Below are positions 1 to 8,477 of a stretch of 64,000 nt of DNA, one piece after another. Every line of letters starts with the position of its first letter. Position 1 is the stretch's first letter. The notes below the pieces were generated by a model. It did no database searches, was not told the origin of the DNA, and saw only the letters and a list, made by a program, of their open reading frames with translations. Source of the stretch: IDS-8 sp964424805 (GTDB lineage: Bacteria > Pseudomonadota > Gammaproteobacteria > Steroidobacterales > Woeseiaceae); assembly GCA_964424805.1 (NCBI GenBank), contig CAYRKH010000010.1:12641-76640 (forward strand), written 5' to 3'. A program made the position numbers and the translations under genes.

Positions 1-1206
1 CGCGATCCAGATGCAAAGACCCAGTGCTACCCCGGGAACGATATAGCCGCCTTGCAACCGAAAGGCGCGCGCGCGTGCGCCGGCGTCGGCTTTGCGACGA
101 ATGACGGGCAAGGCGAGGATGCAGAGCACGTAGACGATCAGCCGCGTCAGCGAACTCGCGGCTGCCAGCCACAGGAATGAGCCCGAGAGGGCGAATCCCG
201 TCGCCAGCAGGCCGAGGAACAGGATCGAATTGCCGGGCGTGCGGAAGCGCGCGTGCACGCGGCCGAACCAGTCGGGCAGCAGGCGCCGTTCGGCGAGAGC
301 GAACGTGAGGCGCGGCACCGTCAGCATGTTGCTCGCGAGATTGCCGCCGATCGAGAACACGGCGGTCGCGGTGATCACCGCGGCGCCGACCGGCCCGGCC
401 AGCTCCCGGCCGAGATCGACCAGGGTGAGATTGCCGTTGCCGCTCGCCGGCAGCACGGCGATGTAAACGAGCACGATCAGGAAATACAGCAAGCCGGTCG
501 CCGCGACGGTCGTGACCAGTGCCCGCGGCAGGTCGCGCCGTGGCCGGCTCGATTCACCGGCGATGATCGTCGCCGCTTCGAAGCCGACGTAGGCATAGAT
601 CAACAGCTGCGTGGTTTCGCCGAGATCCGTGATGTGCGGGAGGTTCGTCGTGGAGAACAGTTCACCGCTGACGTAGGGCAGCCCGAGAAGGATCAGCAGC
701 AACAGCGGCAGGATCTTGAGGAACGTGAACACGCCAACGGTACGCACGCCGTCCCGGACGCCGACGTAGTTTGCGACCGTCAATGCCCCGCCGACGATGA
801 TTATGGCGGCGGCACGGCCGGGCCCGCCTGACAGCGGCGCCCAGGCGCTGCCGAGATAGGTGACCAGCACCGTGGTATTGGCGGCAAAGGCGGTCATGCG
901 GCTGACGAAGTAGATCCAGCCCGTGCTGAAGCCGGTAAGCGGCCCGAACGCCTCGGTCGTGTAGAGGACCGGACCGCCGGTGTCGCGAAAATAGCTCGCG
1001 AGCTCGGAGTAGGTCAGTACGACGGTGATGACGAGCAGGCCGCAACCCAGGAACAGCCAGGGGCTGAGAACGCCCGCCCGTGCGGCGATCTCGGCCGGCA
1101 GCGCGAAAATGCCGGCGCCGACGACGGAGTTCAGGACGATCAGCGCGGCGCCGACCAGCCCAATGCCGCGAATGAGACCCTCGCGGCCCGGGATCTTTCC
1201 CTGCAT
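1..1206 (-). CDS. APC-superfamily amino acid permease (partial, C-terminus beyond window)
   Basis: Translating the minus strand from the ATG at 1206 gives 402 codons that stay open to base 1, so the C-terminal end is missing. The N-terminus carries the glycine-rich first helix of the amino acid-polyamine-organocation family (GIGLVGAALIVLNSVVGAGI, about residues 14-33). Eleven or so hydrophobic segments follow, and a conserved YVGFEA-type segment lies near residue 212. It is an inner-membrane transporter, probably importing an amino acid by proton symport or exchanging it. The family assignment is firm, but the substrate cannot be read from sequence. It is divergent from the peptidase gene at 1351, with about 145 bp between them that must hold both promoters. 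Confidence 0.88.
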   Translation of the reverse strand, partial: MQGKIPGREGLIRGIGLVGAALIVLNSVVGAGIFALPAEIAARAGVLSPWLFLGCGLLVITVVLTYSELASYFRDTGGPVLYTTEAFGPLTGFSTGWIYFVSRMTAFAANTTVLVTYLGSAWAPLSGGPGRAAAIIIVGGALTVANYVGVRDGVRTVGVFTFLKILPLLLLILLGLPYVSGELFSTTNLPHITDLGETTQLLIYAYVGFEAATIIAGESSRPRRDLPRALVTTVAATGLLYFLIVLVYIAVLPASGNGNLTLVDLGRELAGPVGAAVITATAVFSIGGNLASNMLTVPRLTFALAERRLLPDWFGRVHARFRTPGNSILFLGLLATGFALSGSFLWLAAASSLTRLIVYVLCILALPVIRRKADAGARARAFRLQGGYIVPGVALGLCIWIA

Positions 1207-1350
1207 CGCGTTCCCCCGAAGATGCTGGTCTGCGAGTAAAACACATACCGCGCCGGCAGCGACAGTTACGGCCCAGGCCGGGAAACAGGAGTGACGGATG
1301 CAGCCGGACCGACCATAATGCCGGGTCGATCCGCACCCCGGCCGCAAACG

Positions 1351-3456
1351 ATGATGAAGCGCCTGTTGATACCGCTTGCCACTACTCTTGCCTTACTGAC
1401 TGCGTGTACGGAGAAAATGCCTGTAGCTCCCACCCCGGAAAAGAAACCGCACAAACTCGAGATCCACGGCGACGTTCGTGTCGATGACTACTACTGGCTG
1501 CGTGAACGGGACAATCCCGAGGTCATCGAGTACCTCGAGTCGGAAAACGCCTACACCGACGAGGTCATGGCGCCGCTGAAGGGTTTGCAGCGCCGGCTGC
1601 TCGCGGAGCTGAAATCCCGCATCAGGCAGGACGATGTCTCGGTGCCGTACCGCGACGGCGATTACTGGTACTACTATCGTTACGAGGCGGGGCAGGATTA
1701 CCCGATCTACTGCCGCAGGAAGGGGGCGCTGGACGCGCCGGAGGAAGTTCTCCTGGACGTCAACGTCGGTGCAGGCGATCACGAGTACTACGCCGTGCGC
1801 GGCTTCGCCGTTAGCCCGGATCACCGGAAAGCCGTCTACGGCGTGGATACCGAGGGACGGCGGTTCTACACCTTGTATTTCCTGGATCTCGAAACCGGCA
1901 AGCTGCTGCCCGACCGGATCGAGAACGTAACCGCCAACGTGGAATGGGCGAACGACAGCCGGACGCTGCTTTACGCAAGGCAGGACCCCGATACGCTGCG
2001 CATGCACCGGATTTATCGCCACGTGCTCGGTTCGCCGGACGATACGCTGGTGTACCAGGAGAACGACGAAGCCAACTCGGTCTGGGTCGAAAAATCGCTG
2101 TCGGGCAAGTACCTGTACCTGACGAGCGCCGAGACCGTGTCCACCGAGGTGCGCTACCTGCCGGCAGACGACCCTGGACAGGAGCCGAGGCTGTTCCTCC
2201 CCCGTTCCGGTGAACACGAGTATTACGTCACCGACGGGGGCGATCGCTTCTACATACTGACCAACGATGGTGCCCTGAACTTCAGGATCATGGAGGCGCC
2301 GCTGGCCGATACCTCGCGTGAGGCCTGGAAGGTCGTCGTGCCGCACCGCGGAGACGTGCTGGTCGAGGGCTTCGACGCGCTGAAGGGGCACCTCGTGATC
2401 AGTACGATGCAGGACGGCTTGTCCCGGCTCGAGGTTCTGGATCGTGCGTCCGGCGAGCTCTCCCCGATCGAGTTTGCCGAGCCGGTGTACACCGCGTACA
2501 CGGATGATAACTACGTGTACGACACGAGCACGATTCGCTACGTCTACGAGTCCATGACGACGCCGGAGTCCACCTACGACTTCGATCTGCTGAGCCGGGA
2601 ACACGAACTCGTGCACGAAGAGGAGATCCCGGGCGGATTCGATCGCGCCAACTACCGCTCGGAGCGGGTGTACGCCACGGCGCGGGACGGCACGTCCATT
2701 CCCGTGTCCATGGTGTACCGGGTCGGTATGGAGAAAAACGGGCGGACTCCGCTCCTGCAGTACGGCTATGGTTCCTACGGCGCCACGATCGACCCGGATT
2801 TCGATTCGGACCTGCTCAGCCTGCTCGACCGCGGTTTCATTTTTGCCATCGCCCACATCCGCGGCGGCTCGCTGATGGGTCGCGACTGGTATTACGCCGG
2901 AAGGCAGCTGAACAAGATGAACACCTTCACGGACTTCATCGATACCAGCCGCTTCCTCATCGAAGAAGGTTACACGTCCGCGGAGCATCTTTACGCTCAG
3001 GGCGGCAGTGCCGGTGGGCTGCTGATGGGTGCCGTCATGAACATGGCGCCGCAGCTTTATCGGGGGGTGGCAGCACACGTCCCCTTCGTCGACGTGGTGA
3101 CCACCATGCTCGACTCCAGCATTCCGCTGACCACCTTCGAGTTCGACGAATGGGGCAACCCGCGGGACAAGCAGTTCTACGATTACATGCTGACCTACTC
3201 GCCGTACGACAACGTGAGGGCGCAGGCCTATCCCAACCTGCTGGTCACTACCTCGCTGAACGATTCCCAGGTGCAATACTGGGAACCCGCAAAATGGGTA
3301 GCGAAGCTGCGCGAATACAAGACCGACAACAACCTGCTGCTGCTCAAAACCAACATGCAGGCAGGCCACAGCGGAAAAACAGGCCGCTTCCAAAGCCTGG
3401 AGGACACCGTACTAGAGTACTCGTTCTTCCTGCACCTCGAAGGCATCCTGGAGTAA
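1351..3456 (+). CDS. S9A family oligopeptidase (oligopeptidase B-like), lipoprotein
   Basis: A 701-residue serine peptidase of the prolyl oligopeptidase family, closest in layout to oligopeptidase B (PtrB): an N-terminal seven-bladed propeller (about 70-440) and a C-terminal alpha/beta hydrolase. The catalytic triad is visible: Ser553 in GGSAGG, Asp638 in SLND and His673 in AGHSG. The start at 1351 is preferred because it gives a signal sequence ending in a lipobox (LTAC, Cys19), so the protein is probably anchored in the envelope, unlike cytosolic E. coli PtrB. An upstream GTG at 1291 in the same frame would bury that signal. The TAA stop is the first part of a repeat (3454). Likely role: cleaving short peptides in the periplasm. 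Confidence 0.9.
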   Translation: MMKRLLIPLATTLALLTACTEKMPVAPTPEKKPHKLEIHGDVRVDDYYWLRERDNPEVIEYLESENAYTDEVMAPLKGLQRRLLAELKSRIRQDDVSVPYRDGDYWYYYRYEAGQDYPIYCRRKGALDAPEEVLLDVNVGAGDHEYYAVRGFAVSPDHRKAVYGVDTEGRRFYTLYFLDLETGKLLPDRIENVTANVEWANDSRTLLYARQDPDTLRMHRIYRHVLGSPDDTLVYQENDEANSVWVEKSLSGKYLYLTSAETVSTEVRYLPADDPGQEPRLFLPRSGEHEYYVTDGGDRFYILTNDGALNFRIMEAPLADTSREAWKVVVPHRGDVLVEGFDALKGHLVISTMQDGLSRLEVLDRASGELSPIEFAEPVYTAYTDDNYVYDTSTIRYVYESMTTPESTYDFDLLSREHELVHEEEIPGGFDRANYRSERVYATARDGTSIPVSMVYRVGMEKNGRTPLLQYGYGSYGATIDPDFDSDLLSLLDRGFIFAIAHIRGGSLMGRDWYYAGRQLNKMNTFTDFIDTSRFLIEEGYTSAEHLYAQGGSAGGLLMGAVMNMAPQLYRGVAAHVPFVDVVTTMLDSSIPLTTFEFDEWGNPRDKQFYDYMLTYSPYDNVRAQAYPNLLVTTSLNDSQVQYWEPAKWVAKLREYKTDNNLLLLKTNMQAGHSGKTGRFQSLEDTVLEYSFFLHLEGILE

Positions 3457-3605
3457 AAGGTGTCAGGTTTATTTATTTTCAAGTAAAAGGTGTCAGGTTT
3501 ATTTTCTCTAAAAGGTGTCAGGTTTATTTTCTTCTAAGGGGTAGCAAGCAAATAAACCTGACACCTTTTTATGACACCTTTTTAAATAAACCTGACACCT
3601 TTTTA
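3454..3605. repeat. AT-rich inverted repeat cluster (REP-like, GGTGTCAGGTTTATTT family)
   Basis: Three direct copies of TAAAAGGTGTCAGGTTTATT start at 3454, 3484 and 3509. They are followed by inverted copies at 3550-3571 and 3584-3605 and a half copy (TGACACCTTTTTA) at 3572-3584. The whole block can fold into several long hairpins with A- and T-rich tails, so it probably also ends transcription from both convergent genes. The base composition is very unlike the surrounding GC-rich DNA. The first copy supplies the TAA of the S9 peptidase, and the last inverted copy supplies the TAA of the stress protein. Similar sequences are often associated with RAYT/IS200-type transposases, but none is present here, so that link is inference. 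Confidence 0.9.
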
Positions 3606-4523
3606 GGCCGGGCGCAGGATGAGCACGTCGCAGGGGAGGTGGTCGAGCACTCGTTCGGCTGTGCGGCCGATGCGGTTGCTGGAGGCGCGGCCGCGCGCCA
3701 GTGCGCCCATGAGCACGACGTCGGCGTTCCAGTCGCGGGCGACGTAAGGCAGGACCTCGATCGGGCTGCCGGGGAGCTGGTGGGTGCGGGCCGGCTCGAT
3801 CCCGTGCTTGCCGGCCAGCGCATCCAGCCGTGCCCGATGTTCCTTTTCCATTTTTGCGCTGATTTCCTCGACGGACAGGCGGACCGGTTTGAAGTTGAGC
3901 TTGGCCGCGGCCCCGACTCCGCTTATCGGCTGGTAGGCGTGCAGCAGGTGCAGCTCGCCGCCGGTGCGGCCTGCAATTTCCTTCGCATGCTCGATGATCA
4001 CACTGTCCAGGACGGCCTGCTCGTCGTCGCTGTGCATCGGGTCGACGGCGGCGACGAGGACGGGCTTCGACGCGATCGGCCTCGGCTTGACCAGCCAGAT
4101 CGGGAACGGGCAGTGCCGCATCAGCTGCCAGTCCGTATCGAGCAGGGTCGCCCGCGCCGCGCCGCTGTGGTATTGCGTCGCCTTCACCACAAAACGCGGC
4201 TGGCGGTCCAGCGCCACGTGCACGATGCCGTCGGCGATCGGCCGTTTGTCCAGGACACCCGTCGTAACGGGGACCCCGCGGTCGCGCGCGGGTTGCGCAA
4301 ACTCCGCCAGCATCTCCTCCTGGGCGGCCCGTATTTGCGCGGCGATGTCCCGCGCTTCGTTCGACACGAAGAACATGTCGCTCAGCGCGCCCACGTCCGT
4401 GTCACATAGCAGAAGGTCCAGCGTGGATCCCGTCATTTCGGCAAGCCAGGCCCCGCGCTGGACCACGTCCCGCGGGCTGATGTCCGGCTCGACGACGGCC
4501 AATATCGTTGATTGCTTGTTCAT
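3603..4523 (-). CDS. Tandem-domain universal stress protein (UspE-like)
   Basis: 306 residues with two UspA-type alpha/beta domains, roughly 5-150 and 155-305, the arrangement of E. coli UspE. The N-terminus (ILAVVEPD) is the usual first strand. The second domain ends with the nucleotide-loop region (VLMGALARG...IGRTAERVL) followed by CDVLILRP, the typical final strand. USP proteins are cytosolic, often bind ATP and respond to growth arrest or stress; no enzymatic reaction is claimed. The start ATG at 4523 directly precedes the first strand. It is convergent with the S9 peptidase, and its stop lies in the repeat block between the two genes. Confidence 0.9.
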   Translation of the reverse strand: MNKQSTILAVVEPDISPRDVVQRGAWLAEMTGSTLDLLLCDTDVGALSDMFFVSNEARDIAAQIRAAQEEMLAEFAQPARDRGVPVTTGVLDKRPIADGIVHVALDRQPRFVVKATQYHSGAARATLLDTDWQLMRHCPFPIWLVKPRPIASKPVLVAAVDPMHSDDEQAVLDSVIIEHAKEIAGRTGGELHLLHAYQPISGVGAAAKLNFKPVRLSVEEISAKMEKEHRARLDALAGKHGIEPARTHQLPGSPIEVLPYVARDWNADVVLMGALARGRASSNRIGRTAERVLDHLPCDVLILRPA

Positions 4524-4598
4524 GGCTCCATACTGCAGCGGCCTGATGACGCCGTCAATCGGCCGCCGGAAAGGCGAACGTGTCGGCAGTTACACGGG

Positions 4599-5345
4599 TT
4601 AATTGCCGAACGGTTCGACGTAGGTGGAAGGCACGGGCTCTCCGTCGGCGAGCGCGGGGAAGAACAGGCTGTCCATGACGGTGTCGAGGATCGCCTGCCG
4701 GCAGCGGGGCGTGGGGTTGAGGCCGCCGGCGTGAGTCAGGCTGAGGCTGCTTTGCTGGCCGTCAGGCGCGACGTGAGCTTTCAGCCACACGAGGTAGCGT
4801 GAACTCTGCGGGCATTCTCCCTGCCATTTCTCTCGGCCCACCACGCGCTGCGCCGCCACGTGATCCTGGCCGTAGGCATCGATATTCTCCTGCACGCCCG
4901 GGTTCGGATAGACGTTGACGGTCTCCTCGCTTCCCTTCTTGATGAACTCGACCCTGTACTGCAGGTAGGTCGGTTGCTTGTCGCGGCCCACGGTTGCCGG
5001 TACGGCGCGTGCGTCGTCGGCCGCCTCGACAATGGCTTCGATGAAGAGTTGGTCGGCGGCTTCCTCGGCGAAACAGCCGTTCTTGTCCAGTTTGCCGTTC
5101 TTCTCGACGATAGCGGCGCAGCGGATGACGGCGGTCGTGTCGCCTTTCAGCTCCGGGAACTCGATCAGCGACGGGAGCGATTTTGCCCCGCTGCCCAACA
5201 GCGCCGGGGTACGCGCCGCCTGCGCCTGGGCGACGGCGGAGACCGCCACGAAGGCGAGGAGCGCGAACGATGGCAAAACCTTGCGTACGGGTTTTCTCCC
5301 GCTCGGGAAACAGCGCCGGGGAGCTACTGCCTGCTGATTATTCAT
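4599..5345 (-). CDS. Secreted hypothetical protein with TonB-C-like end
   Basis: 248 residues from the ATG at 5345, which overlaps the 3' end of the GST gene (stop at 5338) by 8 bases, so the two are likely co-transcribed. The N-terminus has a basic stretch and then a hydrophobic segment (about 26-43) ending AQAQA, a likely Sec signal. A later in-frame start cannot be excluded because the n-region is long. The C-terminal third (SRYLVWLKAHVAPDG..., RQAILDTV) resembles the TonB C-terminal fold seen in energy-transducer-like proteins, but there is no proline-rich linker. Two cysteines (in IRCAAI and NGCFAE) could form a disulfide. The function is unknown. Confidence 0.75.
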   Translation of the reverse strand: MNNQQAVAPRRCFPSGRKPVRKVLPSFALLAFVAVSAVAQAQAARTPALLGSGAKSLPSLIEFPELKGDTTAVIRCAAIVEKNGKLDKNGCFAEEAADQLFIEAIVEAADDARAVPATVGRDKQPTYLQYRVEFIKKGSEETVNVYPNPGVQENIDAYGQDHVAAQRVVGREKWQGECPQSSRYLVWLKAHVAPDGQQSSLSLTHAGGLNPTPRCRQAILDTVMDSLFFPALADGEPVPSTYVEPFGN

Positions 5346-6330
5346 CCGCAGGCGGCTCCGGAACCGCGTCGGCGCCGGGAAAACCCGTAGCCGGGCCGAC
5401 CGGCACGATCCCGGTGGGATTGATCGTCCGGTGGCTGCCGTAATAATGGCCCTTGATGTGCGCGAAATTGACCGTGTCCGCGACTCCCGGCTGGCGGTAG
5501 AGGTCCTGGGCATACGGCCACAGGTGCGGATAATCGACGATACGCCGTACGTTGCACTTGAAATGGCCGTAGTAAACGGCATCGAAGCGCAGCAGGGTCG
5601 TGAACAGGCGCCAGTCGGCCTCCGTGATGGCGTCGCCCGTGAGGTAGGGCTGACCGGCAAGCCGCCGGTCCAGCCAGTCCAGGGTTTCGAACAACGGCCC
5701 GATCGCCTCCTCGTAGGCCTGCTGGGTCGTCGCGAAGCCCGCACGGTAGACGCCGTTGTTCACCGTCTCATAGATCCGGGTGTTCAGTGCGTCGATCTCC
5801 TCGCGCAGGTGCGCGGGATAGAAATCCAGCGGCGGCACGTCGGGAAGGCCATCGAACGCGCTGTTCAGCATGCGGATAATCTCGGCCGACTCGTTATTGA
5901 CGATGGTGCCCGTCTTTTTATCCCATAGCACCGGGACCGTGACGCGTCCCGTGTAGCCCGGATCGGCCGCCGTGTACACCTCGTGCAGGTAGCGCGCGCC
6001 GTTGACAGGGTCGGGTATAACGCCTGCGCCAGGCTCGAAGGTCCAGCCGTGCTCGAGCATCAGCCAGTGCACGACCGAGAGGGAAATACGGTCCTCGAGA
6101 TTCTTGAGCTTGCGGAAGATGAGCGTGCGGTGCGCCCACGGGCAGGCGAGGCAGACGTAGAGGTGATAACGGCCGGCCTCCGCGGCGAAGCCGCCGCTCC
6201 CGCTCGGGCCGGGAGCACCGTCCGGCGTGATCCAGCTGCGAAAAGCGCTCGCGGAACGTACGAAGCGCCCGCCGGTCTTCCCCGTATCGTACCACTGGTC
6301 CTGCCATTTGCCGTCTACGAGCAATCCCAT
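5338..6330 (-). CDS. yqjG: Xi-class glutathione S-transferase (glutathionyl-hydroquinone reductase-like)
   Basis: 330 residues. The N-terminal thioredoxin-like domain carries the CPWA motif (in CLACPWAHRT) whose Cys is the catalytic residue of Xi-class GSTs. These enzymes reduce glutathionyl-hydroquinones to free hydroquinones with glutathione. The N-terminal GEYHLYV-type strand (here GRYHLYV) and the C-terminal helical domain (ITEADWRLFTTLLRFD, PHLWPYAQDLYR) match the YqjG/ECM4 family, and the length is typical. The ATG at 6330 begins MGLLVDGKWQDQWYDT, the usual family N-terminus; an ATG at 6366 is possible but less likely. It is cytosolic. Its last codons overlap the next minus-strand gene (start 5345). 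Confidence 0.93.
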   Translation of the reverse strand: MGLLVDGKWQDQWYDTGKTGGRFVRSASAFRSWITPDGAPGPSGSGGFAAEAGRYHLYVCLACPWAHRTLIFRKLKNLEDRISLSVVHWLMLEHGWTFEPGAGVIPDPVNGARYLHEVYTAADPGYTGRVTVPVLWDKKTGTIVNNESAEIIRMLNSAFDGLPDVPPLDFYPAHLREEIDALNTRIYETVNNGVYRAGFATTQQAYEEAIGPLFETLDWLDRRLAGQPYLTGDAITEADWRLFTTLLRFDAVYYGHFKCNVRRIVDYPHLWPYAQDLYRQPGVADTVNFAHIKGHYYGSHRTINPTGIVPVGPATGFPGADAVPEPPADE

Positions 6331-6464
6331 CGCTTGTGCCGCCTCCGCCCGGACGCCGGAAAACATCCGAGTGTAATGGTTATAACAGGTGAATTGGACG
6401 TGGAACGGGCGGCGAGGTTCGCGCGCGGCCGCATCGCCGGTGTGGGAAGCCGTTTCGTTGTCGC

Positions 6465-7466
6465 CTAGCGCCCCGGGTCGAGGTGCAGCACCTTGCCGGT
6501 CGTGGCAAGGCTGGTCTGGTTGCGGCCGGCCCGCTTGGACTCGTACAGCGCCACGTCCGCGCGGCGCAGCCACTGCTCCGGTTTTTCGCCGGACCCGAGC
6601 TCGGCCACGCCGAGGGAAATGGTGACGGCGCCACCCGGCGCAAGCTCGTTTGCTTCCACCAGCGTGCGCAGCTGTTCGGCGAGGCGCCGCGCCTGGTCTT
6701 TCTTCTGTCCCTCGATGACGACGACGAACTCCTCGCCCCCGATTCGGTAAAGGCTGTCGGTGACACGGATGCGCAGGTCGATGATCTCCGTCAGCCGGAC
6801 AAGGATCTGGTCGCCGGCCGCGTGCCCGAACTCGTCGTTGATCTCCTTGAAGTTGTCGATGTCGATCAGGAGCAGCGAGGCGGGCACGTTGGCACGCGTC
6901 TGCGCCGCGCAAAGCTCCGCGAGCTTCTCGTCGAGTGCCCGCCGGTTGCCGGCGCCCGTGAGGGGATCCTTGCGGGCGAGCACCAGCAGTTGGTCACGCT
7001 GGCCGCGGGACAGGAACGCGAAGGCGTAGGCAAACAGGCAGGTCATGACCAGCGTAGTGAATATCGTTACGAACGTGAGGGGTGCCTCCGTGGGTAACAG
7101 CTCGGGTACCAGCGCGAGCAGCGTCAACGCGGCGATCAATACCGCCTCACCGGGCTTTACGAGGTAAAACACGGCAATCATCGAGGGGTAGGCCCAGAAA
7201 ACCTGCCGTTCCTCCTGCACGTAGATCGTCGTCAGCATCCCGACCACGCACAGGATGGCCAGGGACACGCTGGCAAAGCGAACGCGGCGCGGCCGCAGCA
7301 CGGAAAGCCCGAGGAAAGCAAAACCCGCGACGATCGCCGCATCGACAGCCGCCATCAGCCATTCACCACTCAAAAGGCGAATGACCAGGAAGGGTGATAC
7401 ACCCAGCACCGCTGCTGCGCTCAGCAGCAGCGGAAGGTACATCTCAAAGGATAGCCGAGCCTTCAT
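6465..7466 (-). CDS. Membrane-bound GGDEF diguanylate cyclase
   Basis: 333 residues. About five to six hydrophobic segments occupy residues 10-152 and form a membrane sensor region without a recognised ligand domain. The GGDEF domain runs from about 165 to 325: DPLTGAGNRRA at its start and the active-site motif GGEEF at 243-247, which is catalytically competent in the family. The inhibitory I-site RxxD (RVTD, 234-237) lies exactly five residues before GGEEF, so product inhibition by c-di-GMP is likely. The protein makes c-di-GMP from two GTP at the inner membrane and may influence the switch between motility and biofilm. It is divergent from the ABC operon beginning at 7782. Confidence 0.94.
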   Translation of the reverse strand: MKARLSFEMYLPLLLSAAAVLGVSPFLVIRLLSGEWLMAAVDAAIVAGFAFLGLSVLRPRRVRFASVSLAILCVVGMLTTIYVQEERQVFWAYPSMIAVFYLVKPGEAVLIAALTLLALVPELLPTEAPLTFVTIFTTLVMTCLFAYAFAFLSRGQRDQLLVLARKDPLTGAGNRRALDEKLAELCAAQTRANVPASLLLIDIDNFKEINDEFGHAAGDQILVRLTEIIDLRIRVTDSLYRIGGEEFVVVIEGQKKDQARRLAEQLRTLVEANELAPGGAVTISLGVAELGSGEKPEQWLRRADVALYESKRAGRNQTSLATTGKVLHLDPGR

Positions 7467-7781
7467 CAGCCGCTCGCTCTCTGCCCTGGTACTCTGTCAA
7501 CGTAATATCGATGCATTCAACTGGCCTGCCAGTGTTCCTGGCAACGGCGCGGCTTGCCGCGGGTGGCTCCAGCCCTCGCAAGTGACCGCAACGCCGCCAA
7601 GTAGCGCTGAACGCACCAGTATCACCGGGCACAGTACTCATCCCCGAACCGTCGAGGAGCCTTCGATCTCTTTATAATCAAGGGTGTTCCCCTTGTACCG
7701 GCGATTCTACCGGCCGCGCACGGGGGTGTCAGGACTGTTCGTCACACTTTTTTGGCCTTCAGCGGGCCCGTGCGGAGATCC
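7467..7781. promoter_or_regulatory. 315-bp divergent intergenic region
   Basis: This region separates the diguanylate cyclase (minus) from the ABC operon (plus). A perfect TATAAT lies on the plus strand at 7673-7678 but has no good -35 hexamer at 16-18 bp. GGTGTCAGG at 7725-7733, followed by a T6 run at 7747-7752, shares the core of the repeat cluster at 3454 and may be a worn single copy. I see no gene or RNA in it. Confidence 0.4.
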
Positions 7782-8477
7782 ATGAGCAGCGAAGTTGGCC
7801 CGACAGGCGTCGAAATCCGGAAATTGTGCCGGCGCTACCGGGAAGGGGAGAACCTGCACACGGTGCTGGACGCCCTGGATGCACGCTTTGCGCGGGGCGA
7901 GACGGTCGCGATCCGGGGCCGCAGCGGGTCCGGTAAATCCACCCTCCTCAACCTCATCGGCGGCATCGACGTGCCCGACTCGGGCGAGGTCGAAGTCGGC
8001 GGTGCGGTCATAACCGCCCTCGACGAGCGGGATCGCACGCTTTGGCGGCGCCGGCACGTGGGCTTCGTCTACCAGGCCTTCAACCTCGTGCCGACCCTCA
8101 CGGTACGCGACAACGTCCGGCTCGTGCTCGAGCTCAACGGCTACGGCAACCCGGAAGCCGACCAGCGGGTGCAAGACCTGCTCGCCGCCGTCGGGCTCGC
8201 CGACCGTCGTGCCGCCTGGCCTGAACTCTTGTCGGGCGGCGAGCAGCAGCGCGTGGCGATCGCCCGCGCCCTGGCGCATCGCCCGTCGCTGGTACTCGCC
8301 GACGAGCCGACCGGCAATCTCGACGACCGGACCACGGAGGAAGTCCTCGCCTTGCTCGACTCCCTCGTGCGGCACACCGGCGGCACCATGCTGGTCGCCA
8401 CCCACAGCGCGCGCGTTGCCTCCTTCTGCGACCGGACCGTGGAATTGCGCGACGGCCGTCTCTTTCCTGCCGAGTGA
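7782..8477 (+). CDS. ABC transporter ATP-binding protein (LolD/MacB type)
   Basis: 231 residues with all ATPase motifs: Walker A GRSGSGKST (46-54), Q-loop FVYQAFNL, signature LSGGEQQRVAIARAL, Walker B LVLADEP with catalytic Glu, and the H-loop ATHS. The subfamily is that of LolD/MacB/FtsE ATPases, which power FtsX-type permeases that move lipids, lipoproteins or peptides rather than import solutes. The ATG at 7782 is chosen over an in-frame TTG at 7752 because the family starts about 10 residues before the first strand. Its TGA overlaps the ATG of the permease gene at 8477, so the two are translationally coupled. It acts on the cytoplasmic face of the inner membrane. Confidence 0.95.
   Translation: MSSEVGPTGVEIRKLCRRYREGENLHTVLDALDARFARGETVAIRGRSGSGKSTLLNLIGGIDVPDSGEVEVGGAVITALDERDRTLWRRRHVGFVYQAFNLVPTLTVRDNVRLVLELNGYGNPEADQRVQDLLAAVGLADRRAAWPELLSGGEQQRVAIARALAHRPSLVLADEPTGNLDDRTTEEVLALLDSLVRHTGGTMLVATHSARVASFCDRTVELRDGRLFPAE

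Noticed and set aside
1291..1350. GTG start at 1291 for the S9 peptidase
   Set aside because: It would put 20 polar residues before a good lipoprotein signal; the ATG at 1351 fits better.
1393..3393. 666-codon open frame on the minus strand
   Set aside because: It lies opposite the S9 peptidase, whose catalytic motifs are intact. The antisense translation is Val/Arg/His-rich without domains, a typical GC-rich shadow frame.
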